Shown: one piece after another, positions 1 through 9,042 of the stretch
How the letters are laid out: every line of letters begins with the position of its first letter
Position numbering within the stretch: the first letter of the stretch is position 1
Assembly: GCA_037176905.1 (NCBI GenBank)
Contig: JBBBWG010009580.1
Coordinates: 2,669-22,711 of the forward strand
Reading direction: 5' to 3'
Length of the DNA stretch: 20,043 nt
Origin: Azolla pinnata
Lineage: Eukaryota > Streptophyta > Polypodiopsida > Salviniales > Salviniaceae
Translations under genes and position numbers: made by a program
The notes under the pieces: model-generated
What the model was told of the DNA's origin: nothing
What the model saw: only the letters and a program-made list of their open reading frames with translations
Database searches by the model: none

Positions 1-10
1 GACTCATTCA

Positions 11-910
11 AATAGAGACGAAAAGGATAGGTAAGGGAGCTAAACATAATGATAACGAATACTGATTAATGATCTCTTTGTTAAGCAAATGGGAAAAAAA
101 ACATTCCAGAACATTTTAGCCAGTTAAACGCAAAATGTCTTGGACACATTCCCATGCTTCCACCCGGTAGGGTTAATTCAAATTGAGGCAAAAAGGATAG
201 GTAAGGGAGATGATAATGAATACTAATTAGTGATCTCTTTGTCAAGGAAGGAAAAAAAAAAGAATAGAACATTTTAGCTAGTTAAACGCAAAGCGTCTTG
301 GACATAGCTGATTGTTCAAATTCCCATGCTTCCACCCGATAGGGCTAATTGAAATAGAGGCAAAAAATATAAGTAAGGGAGCTAAACATGATGATAAAGA
401 ATATTGATCAGTGTCTCTTTGTCAAGGAAGGAAAAAAAAAGAAAACATTCCAGAACATCTTAGCCAATTAAACGTAAAACGGTTTGGGCACAGCTGATTG
501 TTCACATTTCCCAAGCTTTCCGCCTGATAGGGCTAATTGAAATAGAGGTGAAAAGGATAGGTAAGGGAGCTAAACACGATGATAACGAATACTGATCGGT
601 GATCTCTTTGTCAAGGAAGGGGGAAAAAAGAAAACATTCTAGAGCATTATAGCCAGTTAAACGCAAAACCTCCTGGGACACAAGTAATTGCTAACATTTC
701 CCATGCTTTCCACCCGATAGGGCGAATTGAAATAGAGGCAAAAAGTATAGGTAAGGGAGCTAAACATGATAATAACAAATACTGATCGTTGATCTCTTTG
801 TCTAAAGGAAAGGGAAAAAAGCAAAACATTCTAGAACATTTTAGCCAGTTAAACGCAAAACCTTTTGGGACACGACTAATTGTTCACATTCCCCATTGCT
901 TTCTACCTAG
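11..910. repeat. Five-copy degenerate minisatellite in a pectinesterase intron
   Basis: A unit of about 170-190 bp is repeated five times. Copies are recognised by the block 'ataggtaagggagctaaaca' and start near 11, 182, 352, 540 and 730. Other landmarks shared by the copies are 'gatctctttgtcaaggaag', 'cattttagccagttaaacgc' and 'cttccacccgatagggc'. Copies differ by scattered substitutions and small indels, so the array is old rather than freshly amplified. It ends just before the polypyrimidine tract and acceptor of the exon at 947, so it lies within the intron upstream of that exon. No coding frame is conserved through the copies. Confidence 0.9.
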
Positions 911-946
911 TATGGGGGCTGAGCAATGCATGCTTTTTTTCTTCAG

Positions 947-2399
947 GAGTGCGAGCTACGGACGCTTGACATATCAGCGGGCTCGGTCACAGCGCAGAAG
1001 AGGAAGACGGGGGATGAGGACACGGGCTTCGCGTTCGTGGACTGCCGCATCACGGGGCCCGGGATGGTGTACTTGGGGCGGGCGTGGGGCGCCTACTCTC
1101 GGGTCGTCTACATCCGCACCTACATCGGCGCCGTCATCTTGTCCTCAGCTTGGAATGACTGGGGCATTGCATCCCGCCAGAAGTACTTCTCCACCACCCT
1201 GCCTATCAATGCCTTATAACCTTATGGACCAATCTAAAGACTAGTTTCGGAAAAGAAAAAGAAAAAAAAAACAAAGAAAGCCCTAGGGGATGGGGAAACT
1301 TGTTTTTTTCTTAGGAGTTTGAGGAATCTGACACTTCGAACCGTGTTCTAGGGCATTCAACCTGATAAAAGGCTGACTCAAATCACTAGGGACAAGATGA
1401 TGAGAAAACCGGCTATCTTAGGACTGGGGATTACATGCTTACAACAATGAAGGAGTTGTTGTAGGTATAACCTTATAACAAGCTAACTTAAATGGCTAAG
1501 GATATGATTGTGAGAAATCGCTAAGGGCAGGATGGTGAGAAACCGGTTATTTTAGGACCAAGGATTAGATGCTTACAACAGTAAAGGAATTGTTGCAAGT
1601 ATAATCTTATAACGGTCTACTTTAAATTGCTAAGGATATGATAGTGAGAAATCGCTAAATTGAGAAACTGGTTATCTTAAGACTCGGGATTAGATGCTTA
1701 CAACAATAAAGGCGTTGTTGCTAAGATAGTGAGAAACTGGTTATCTTAGGATTCAGGATTAGATGCTTACAACAATAAAGGAGCTGTTGTAGGTATAACC
1801 TTACTAAGGATAGGCTAGTAAGAAATCGGTTATCTTAGGAGTAAGGATTAGATGCTTACAACAATAAAGGAGTTGTTGCAAGTATAACCAACCCTATATA
1901 AGGCTGACTTAAATGGCTAAGGATAAGATACTGAGAAATCTCTAAGGACAAGATAGTGAGAAACCGGTTATCTTAGGACTGGGGATAAGATAGTGAGAAA
2001 GCTCCTACAGGCATAAACTTAGGAACCAATATAAAAAGGCTAATTCGAACAGTTACGATTAGAAGCAGCAGGAGTCCTGGGATTGGAGACAAACCCATAA
2101 AGATCAATGGCAATGCTAACAAAGAGTCAAACTTAGTGTCCATCTTGATATTACTCGAAACACTGTTTTTTGCACAGTCAGTCGAATACTGATCGACTAA
2201 TTGACTGATTGATCTGGTGGTGGTTTGTTGTTCTGGTGGTGCTAGCACCTCCTTCTATGCCACTTTCGAGTGCTTCGGCCCAGGTGCTGACCTAAGGAAC
2301 GAAGTGGCGTGGGCCCACAACCTAACCCCTGATCAAGCAGCTCCCTTCATGTCTCTCTCCTTCATTGACGGCGAATCCTGGCTCCCTCTCATGTCCTAA
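947..2399 (+). CDS. Pectinesterase (pectin methylesterase), 3' two exons of a partial gene
   Basis: This is the C-terminal part of a plant pectin methylesterase, which removes methyl esters from cell-wall homogalacturonan. The exons are 947-1182 and 2246-2399. The first follows a strong acceptor (TTTTTTTCTTCAG) and ends in phase 2 (AA|GTACTT). The second follows GCTAG and completes an Asn codon, giving RQ-N-TSFYATFEC across the junction. The joined segment is 129 residues plus TAA. Visible family motifs are GFAFVDCRITG, LGRAW (the Arg and Trp are active-site residues in known PMEs), YSRVV, W-NDW-G, ECFGPGA and the C-terminal LSFIDGESWL. The QDTL and DFxFG aspartate motifs, the signal peptide and any pro-domain would be upstream, outside the window. 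The exons are GC-rich against AT-rich introns. Family assignment is firm; the subfamily is not determinable. Confidence 0.94.
1358..2030. repeat. Second degenerate minisatellite, in the last pectinesterase intron
   Basis: A different repeat occupies most of the 1183-2245 intron. Units contain 'gagaaaccggttatcttagg', then 'ggattagatgcttacaacaa', then 'taaaggagttgttg' and a 'tataaccttataa' / 'ggctaaggata' block. The 'gcttacaaca' landmark recurs at about 1437, 1571, 1696, 1765 and 1854, so spacing is irregular (69-134 bp) through internal deletions. A partial copy follows at about 1959-2030. It is unrelated in sequence to the repeat in the previous intron. Confidence 0.88.
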
Positions 2400-2880
2400 C
2401 ATCTGACAAGTTTTGCCCCATTAAAATGTATTGTGTATATAGTCTGCTTGAATTCTTCTTCTTCTAACGACCAAAAACTATGAAAAAACAACAGATCCAG
2501 ACTGCCCCAGACCAAGCAGATGAGCTTATGTACAACAACAAGAAGCCTTCACCAATTCGCTTCTCCACTTGCTCAATATCCATAGCTCAAGTTCTTCATG
2601 TGTTTGCAAGTTTTTGTCGGATTGGTCACTCCATCCCTCTCATAGGATTGCTCATATCAGAGCTCATAGGATTACTTAATAAACATTTCTTCCATTTTCT
2701 AGCATTTGAATGCACAATAGTTCAATCAATAAATCTGACTTTTGAGTTTTTTTCCTATCATCTCCTTTACAATCTTCCATGGAAATTAAGATTAGCTTAA
2801 GCAATCTAACAGTAGAGCAATCTATAGATATACTTCATCAATTTTAAATGTTTTAAGAGTGCGTTGTGAAGTAATAAACT
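2400..2880 (+). other. Probable 3' UTR of the pectinesterase gene
   Basis: This AT-rich sequence follows the TAA stop of the pectinesterase. AATAAA hexamers at 2678-2683 and 2873-2878 are candidate polyadenylation signals. An ATG-started reading frame at 2480-2800 has no recognisable domain and ordinary UTR-like composition, so I treat it as fortuitous. The cleavage site cannot be fixed without transcript data. Confidence 0.4.
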
Positions 2881-3600
2881 GTATTAATTCATGCTTGTTA
2901 CTCCTTTTTAAAATTGATTAACAATTAAAAATAGCTGAGATTATTCTTGTAGTCGGTCACTATTCAGACATGCTATTCATTGAGCCATTACCATCTAACA
3001 GTCTTTCCATTCTCATGTTTTTATGTGTTTGTATGAACTAACATAACTTTTTTTTTGTGGTTTAAACTTGGATTTAAACCAGTTTGTTCTTTGAGATCCT
3101 TGAACTACTTTGAATTAATACTCGGCAGAAGATCAATGGCCTCCCTCTTTTATAAGGGATGAAGGCAGGCCAATTTCAGCATGTTAAAATCTCATGGGAG
3201 TGTGCTAATTATGTATTAATGGACTGATTATTGATGAGGATTTACATATTTAAGTCAACGCTGGGTTTCATTTGATTCTATCAATCTATCAAACACACCC
3301 ATCAGATTCTCCAGCCTTCAACTTCCTTCTTCTTAATGCTAGATTAGTGGCAAAACAGAGGCTTAAAAACATGAAGCATGGTGTTGGAACAGAATGGGAC
3401 GGGATCAATTGGGGTGATGCATACTGACATCGAGTAATCGGATCGCTGTAACTATCCCAAACGGACACTCAAAGGTCACACAACACTGCTCAAGAGAATC
3501 ACCAGCTGACACATTGAAAAGTAGCCTTGACTCACTAGTGGACACATTTATAAGCCCAAAGGCTAATAGAACCACAGGAAGGCCCCATTTTTCGCTCGAT
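2881..3600. other. Intergenic stretch with nothing recognisable
   Basis: No long reading frame, recognisable domain, RNA gene or repeat was seen on either strand. Base composition is moderately AT-rich. Confidence 0.5.
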
Positions 3601-3607
3601 GGTCAAA

Positions 3608-3659
3608 CTCATCCTCTCGGGATGAGCCGTTCCGAATCAACTCATCCTCTCATGATGAG
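3608..3659. repeat. Tandem pair of short inverted repeats
   Basis: Two copies of a 33-bp unit sit side by side. Each contains a small foldback. In copy 1 (3608-3626) CTCATCC pairs with GGATGAG. In copy 2 (3641-3659) CTCATC pairs with GATGAG. Both copies continue with 'agccgttccga'. Confidence 0.75.
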
Positions 3660-3770
3660 CCGTTCCGATTTGATTTGATTCGATCCAAGCCGGGAAAATA
3701 CTAAAAAATAACCTAACTGCCACCTTTCGCAAAGTGCCATGTGATTTGAATGCAATTGTACACAGTGCAA

Positions 3771-3830
3771 GGGGGGGGGGGGGGGGTTCCCCCCCCCCCC
3801 ACACCCCCCCCCCCCCCCCCCCCCCCACCC
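3771..3830. repeat. Poly-G / poly-C foldback
   Basis: Sixteen G (3771-3786) are separated by TT from twelve C (3789-3800). A short ACAC and a further C-run with one interrupting A follow, up to about 3830. The G and C runs are complementary and could form a hairpin, G-quadruplex or i-motif. Such tracts are also typical of sequencing or assembly error, so the lengths should not be trusted. Confidence 0.85.
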
Positions 3831-3840
3831 ATCGATAGAT

Positions 3841-3947
3841 CATATACTACTTGCATCATCAACAACCATATACTACTTGCATCATCAACAACAGCATCAT
3901 CACCATTATAATAATACTAATAATCACCACCATCATCATCATCAATG
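3841..3947. repeat. 26-bp perfect tandem duplication grading into CAT/CAC repeats
   Basis: The 26-bp block starting 'catatactacttgcatcat' occurs at 3841-3866 and again at 3867-3892. It grades into (CAT)n, (ATA)n and (CAC)n simple sequence up to about 3947. Confidence 0.85.
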
Positions 3948-4350
3948 AGTGCATGGTCATGTGCATCATCTGCATGTGCACCAGCATCATTATCATGCGA
4001 TGGTTTTGCAATGGCATCTGCCATCAAGATTGGTTTTGCTTTTCACCTATATGGACGTGAAGTGGGTGAGCTTCTTTCTGGTGGGTGATAAAAAACAAGA
4101 AGAGAGAACAAGAAAACAAAAACAAGAAACAAGAGGCAGCAGCAGAGAGACGAAATGCAGCTTTGTTTAACAAGAGTAGCTAAAGCATCACACCATGTGA
4201 TTTTTTGGCTTTTTGGGGGGCATTCTCTTTTCAAACCACATAAGGATGCGGTTGGAGGGACACCAAATCCAATGAAAGAACGAGAGCACAGGGGGCCCAT
4301 AGTCCAGGCTCCGAGTTTTGTCTGCCACTTGGCCTTCGGCTCTCGGCAGA

Positions 4351-4409
4351 ACCCAAACCCTAAACCCCAAACCCTAAACCTCAAACCCTAAACCTCAAAC
4401 CCTAAACCA
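4351..4409. repeat. Interstitial telomere-like array
   Basis: CCCTAAA, the plant telomere heptamer, occurs at 4358, 4372, 4386 and 4400, exactly 14 bp apart. Each is followed by a variant heptamer (CCCCAAA or CCTCAAA; the last copy decays). The higher-order unit is therefore a 14-mer dimer rather than a pure telomere heptamer. It lies just downstream of the candidate minus-strand gene that stops at 4460. Confidence 0.88.
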
Positions 4410-4459
4410 TAGACCCTAGACAGCCTCCCATATAGTCGGAGCTCCACGATGTTCCAGAT

Positions 4460-5614
4460 TCAGCAGCAATACAGAGGCGACTGGAACGGGGGCGGAGGGC
4501 AATGCAAAGGGGCATAGGGCACAGTGTGACCACACTTGAAAGAATGGCGGTTGCACGAGAGCAAGCCCGAATGCGAGCGCGAAGACATCCTGATGTTGCT
4601 CGGCTCCAAGGGCAGCCCATCTGTGTACAATGGCCCCGATCGAGTCTTCGATTGCCTTATCCGCATCCTGCTACTACTACCACTACCACTACCATTACCA
4701 CTACTACTACCACCACCACCACCACCACTACTACTACTGTTGGCCATGGCGCCGAGCTTGGCACTGCATGACATGCTTTTCACACTCCTCTTCGAGCTCC
4801 TCCGCCTCGTGTTCTCTTCTGCCTCCTCCTCTGGATCCCGCTCGAGCGTCATCCACAGACTCTGGCTCGAAGATAGCCCCCCCTCGGGCTTGGGTCGATG
4901 CCCCCTCCAGAACAAGAATGCCCTCCATGTCTTGGGCCTCTTGCTCCTCAACAGCCTCACCTCCAGCTGACGATACACGTCTAGCTGGCATTCCGAGCTC
5001 CGCTGGAGCCATGGATCTGCTCCATTCTCCTTGTCCCGATCGGCCTCCTCCACTCCCTGCCCACACTTCCCGACATGGCTCCTCGCTTCCTCCAAGACCT
5101 GGGACCAATAAAAAATACATACACACATCCAACCCCTGATCATCATCGCCCATTCGCCACACTTCCGGTGTGCAGTAAGACGACCCTAAGCACACTCGAT
5201 CCGATCTATATAGCACGCACCTATCAACGGGTTATTAGCAAGCTCACTTGCTGTGGTCCACTTGCAATGGAGGAAGACACCTTGTCATTCTACCTCGGTC
5301 AATGGAATCTCCTGAGATGAAAATGTACGGTGCCGAGATTGATCTTCCCACCCCCTATCATGTGATTGGTACCTTAACTATTGCCGATGAGCATTGGGGG
5401 GAGGTTTTAATAAGTCACCTCGAGCTACATAACAGAAATCTATCTACCATGTAATCTTCATTACTAAATAGAAGTGAGCCAACCTACCAACCAAACTTCA
5501 AGCTACGGCACATGGCCACTTCTATGCAAATGCAAAAGCATTGCTCGGACGTTTTGGAACTAGTGTCACAATTCTGCAAAACTACAAAATGCCAGAATGG
5601 CCCACCTACCGACA

Positions 5615-5648
<34 letters not shown>

Positions 5649-7464
5649 ATATATATACATAGTCTAACTTATGACCTTTTGGACAGGACCCAAATGGTTG
5701 TGTTGATGTTGTTTCCAAGCATAGAGGGGAAAGTCATGGCTTGGTCCACTACATAATGCCAACGGTTTAAGGAAAAAGAATGTACCTTAGCATAGTCTGA
5801 TTGGGGATCGAACTCGAACTCGAACTCTGGCAACTCGTACTCTGGCGACTCCTGAGAATGGAATTGGAGCACCGCAATTTCATTGGAGAACGGCTCACTG
5901 CAAACGCTCAATTCAACCATGCAGTTAGTTCCTGTCTGATTCCTGATTAGTCCACCTAAAAATTTTGATTAATCCTCTTAATGATCCCCTTGACATAAAA
6001 CTACTTGAAGTAGTTAGTCCTCTTAATGAAGCAATCAACTCCTCTCAATGATGTGATTGACAACGTTACTAATCACTCCCTGCGATGAATCCTTAATGCG
6101 GTAACTAGCCCCGTCACTGAACACTTCATGAGGTAACTAGTCCCCTTAGTGAACCCTTAATGTGGTACCTAGTCGCTAAAATGAGGTGATTGGTCCCCTT
6201 AATGAGGTGGCTAGTTCCCTTAATGAACCCTTAATTAGGTGACTCGTTGCCTTGATGATGAAATAAGTCTCCTTTAATGATACCATTAATCATGTACCTC
6301 TTACTAAATTCTACATGTTTGATGTATCATGCCTCTTACATAAAGTAAATCATCCAGCATAAACCCTGCTTGATAAAAGAATGAGCTTCATAATATTCAT
6401 ACACACTAATCACCTCCTTAATCACGCTGAATTCACACCAACACACTAGTTTATCATAATCATTTTCTTAATCAGTCTGACTATTCATTTATTGCTTAAT
6501 CATACAAAACAAACTCTTATCACCCGCTTAATCGTGCTGGTTGTCCTGATCTATACAGACCCCACAATTTCACCCATAATCAATCTGTGAGCTGCATTTA
6601 TCCTTAGTTTAGCCCACGGGGGAAGTCCATTAAGTTTCCTAATTAGCACTAATGAGCTTTCTAATTATCAAATCCACCTGGATTAAAGCCACAGTAAAAT
6701 GTGCTCAAATTTTCATAAGACGATCAACTAGGGTTTTCAATGCATTAAGTTTTGTCATGAACCGCTAAAAGTTAGGGTTTCAATGACTGATTAGGGCTTT
6801 TAACGCACTACTTTTCTCGTGGAACCTTTAATCAGGGCTTTTAAGAGGCTAAATTTCCATTCTTTGTGAATGAGTGAGCTGAGATTAAGGTACCGAGGAT
6901 GATCCATGGGCTTCACTACCAATGATTCGGGGTCTGCAGATTTCTGCTTCGGTTCTGCACGCGCCCTCTTCCACTTGAATCCTGCAAAGCAGAGAACCAT
7001 TCAGCAGCACTGTATCTGACGAGGAGATGATTTGGCAAGGATTTAGAGCTCGTGATTAAGACTAAATCCTTCCTTAATTAAGGGTCGATCGCCCTGATTT
7101 GACCACAGATCTTGCGTAATAATCCTACCAAAATCTTAGCTTCTATTTCCTACTAATCCAGTATTAGTTCATGCCCATAAATCCTTGCTCAACGACTGCT
7201 AATAACTACTAGTCCCTGCTTTCCGCTGGGCCTAGATACAAATAATAGTGGCTAGAGGACACATTTTTCTCATTCAAAATGAGCCTAATTATGAATTGTT
7301 GTTTGTGAGGCGGGAAGATCATTAGCTAATATTAGCTCGAATTCTACCAGCTTAATATGGATGAATATTCAGCTAGGTAGGGTCGTACTTAAGAACGACT
7401 AGTGCTAACTTTAGCTGCTGTTACCATGACAATAGGCTTTGAGGAAGGAGGCGGAACGGCCCAT
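4460..7464 (-). CDS. Candidate four-exon gene of unknown function
   Basis: I assembled this model by matching splice sites and reading phase on the minus strand. Exon 1 is 7464-7425 (ATG, ends ATG|GTAACA, phase 1). Exon 2 is 6981-6894 (TTTGCAG| to CG|GTACCT, phase 2). Exon 3 is 5897-5786 (TTTGCAG| to AAG|GTACAT, phase 0). Exon 4 is 5098-4460 (GTCCCAG|, ends TGA). All three junctions keep one frame and give about 292 residues. The N-terminus MGRSASFLKAYCHGFKWKRA is basic. Exon 3 has an acidic/aromatic ELPEFEFEFD run. Exon 4 begins charged and helical-looking, then turns Arg/Lys-rich (about 5005-4960). It ends with a Ser/Gly tract encoded by a triplet repeat and a Ser-rich tail with SSRSHSGLL. 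No domain is recognised. EFEF plus a Ser-rich tail is faintly reminiscent of plant membrane-associated kinase regulator (MAKR) proteins, but that is a guess. Exon 4 could be spliced at GAG|GTGAGG, or preceded by an 18-nt exon at 5311-5294. Exons 1-3 are the stronger part. Confidence 0.42.
4671..4738. repeat. Triplet repeat (CTA/CCA)n inside the putative last exon
   Basis: A run of CTA, CCA and CAC triplets. If the minus-strand gene is real, it encodes an uninterrupted Ser/Gly/Asn tract. The run stays in triplets throughout, which fits (but does not prove) coding constraint. Confidence 0.85.
5616..5656. repeat. (CA)n microsatellite followed by (TA)n
   Basis: A CA dinucleotide run at 5616-5646 is followed by GTATATATATA. 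It lies in the putative intron between exons 3 and 4 of the candidate minus-strand gene. Confidence 0.95.
5969..6290. repeat. Degenerate 'cttaatgaggtgactagtcccc' repeat in a putative intron
   Basis: Short units built on 'ccccttaatga', 'ggtaactagt' and 'gaacccttaatg' recur about ten times with much divergence. The region lies wholly in the 5898-6893 putative intron of the candidate minus-strand gene. Looser 'cttaatca' variants continue to about 6550. No coding frame persists. Confidence 0.7.
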
Positions 7465-7486
7465 GAATGCTCAGCTGCAGTGAACC

Positions 7487-7606
7487 TCAAAATAGACAAG
7501 GAAAAGAAGCAGCTGCTGAAGAAGAAGAAGCCGCAGCAGCAAAAGAAGAAGAAGAAGACGGAACTCGAAAGAAAGAAAGAGAGGGAATCCGATGACAGAG
7601 AGACAT
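7487..7606 (-). promoter_or_regulatory. Putative 39-codon upstream ORF in the leader of the candidate gene
   Basis: On the minus strand an ATG at 7606 opens a 39-codon frame that stops at 7487, 22 nt before the proposed start at 7464. Its context (GCGGCCATGT, G at -3) is stronger than that of the main start (T at -3). It begins MSLCHRIPSLSFFRVP and then becomes a Ser/Ala tract encoded by triplet-repeat DNA. A CT-rich tract (minus strand, about 7658-7643) lies just upstream, as is common in plant leaders. If transcribed, it could repress translation of the main frame. It could instead be the true start of a differently spliced protein. Confidence 0.3.
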
Positions 7607-7870
7607 GGCCGCCAAATACAGAAACGGTGGTAATGAAAAGCTCTGAGAGAGAGAGAGAGGCTCGACAGAGATGGAAATGAAGTGACAAGGAAACTAGTAA
7701 AGTAAAACCCAAAAAGACAGAGAGAATTAGAGTCTGTATGGATGTATGTATTATGCATAGATAGACAAACTGGCAATGGCTTTCCTATCTCCATACTTAG
7801 GGTTTCTGTCTACCTACAGGTATGAATGTACGTATGTTTATACATCGATATGGAACCGTATATCCGTACG

Positions 7871-8195
7871 TACAGCCATGTATGCACGCATTTGTACAGC
7901 GATCTGAGGTACATATGCCTGTATATGCTTAGCTGAATGATCACATACAGACATGGCAGTTGTATAAATACATAGATTGCCTCATCAGAGAAGGAAAGCC
8001 AAGGTTTCAGTTGCTTACCTTCTTCCGTAGATCTGTATGTACAGCGATGTATGCACGCATTTGTACAGCGATCTGCAGTACATATGCTTATATAGTGGAT
8101 CAGATACACAGACATGGCAGTTGTGTACATACATACATCGCCTTACCGGAGAAAATGTTAGCCATGGTTTCAGTTGCTTACCTTCTGCAGAGGAG
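7871..8195. repeat. Tandem duplication of about 160-170 bp
   Basis: Two diverged copies run roughly 7871-8029 and 8040-8195. Paired landmarks are 'gtatgcacgcatttgtacag' (offset 169), 'acatggcagttgt' (7951 and 8112, offset 161) and 'gtttcagttgcttaccttct'. The last block, read on the minus strand, is a consensus-like splice donor (AAG|GTAAGC) present in both copies. No coding exon upstream of it is convincing. Confidence 0.8.
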
Positions 8196-8584
8196 AAGAA
8201 GCCTGCACCGTATTCTACCTCCGAAAGAATACGTACATATGCCCAGTCGTACGATGGCAAGACCTTCCTGTCCGTCTCTCGCCATACCCGGTTCACAAAG
8301 CAGCAGTGAGCTGAGCTCGACAGAGAAAGACAGGATCAACCAGATCCTTTTCAAATACCCAGAGTTCTCCTCACATGCTTCTTCTTCTTCTTCTGCTGCT
8401 GCTGCTGCTGTTGCTGCTCCTTCTTCCTGTACGTAGTAGCTTCACCGTCACTGCTTCCCAGAGCTGCTTCCTGCTCAGGATGATGATCGATGATGATGAT
8501 GACAACGATCAGCAGGGATGAATGGATGGATGGATGGTTACGTACGGCCTCATCTCCATGCTCGCGCCGAGCCATTTCTCTCAT

Positions 8585-9010
8585 AGCACTGTCCGCTTGC
8601 TGTACCTACCACGTTTACAGACAGAGCTCAGACATAGCTGATCACAGTCACCACGTACGCTACGCTGCTGGCCACACCATTCTGTACAGCGGGGAAAAAC
8701 GTGGTACCTGCTCTCTGATGCACGCAGTACATACAACAAACAGGCTTTCTCTCCCTCTCTCTGTCTCTTTGTCCCTTCTTTCTCTCTTTTCTCTCCTCCG
8801 CCATGGAAAGAATCAAACAACGTTCCACAAAACCATGACTGCTCGCTGTGAACACAACGTTCGGAGACGGAGAAAGCACAAGCAGACGTAGCTGATCTGA
8901 TCGCACGGTCGCCTGCGCCATGGCTACTGGCCGCACCAGTCTGTGCAGCGGGGAAAAACATGGCAATGCTCTTGATTCACGCAGTACATACAGCAACAGG
9001 CTTTCTCTCT

Positions 9011-9042
<32 letters not shown>

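Noticed and set aside
2480..2800. ATG-started 106-residue frame after the pectinesterase
   Set aside because: It lies where the 3' UTR is expected, contains AATAAA, and shows no domain.
5805..5835. 'gaactcgaactcgaactc' resembling a tRNA T-loop
   Set aside because: It is a short hexamer repeat encoding EFEFEF on the other strand; no cloverleaf can be drawn around it.
7402..7680. Plus-strand Lys/Glu-rich frame of 92 residues
   Set aside because: It is mostly translated GAA/AAG/GAGA simple sequence. The opposite strand offers a splice-consistent exon and a CT-rich leader.
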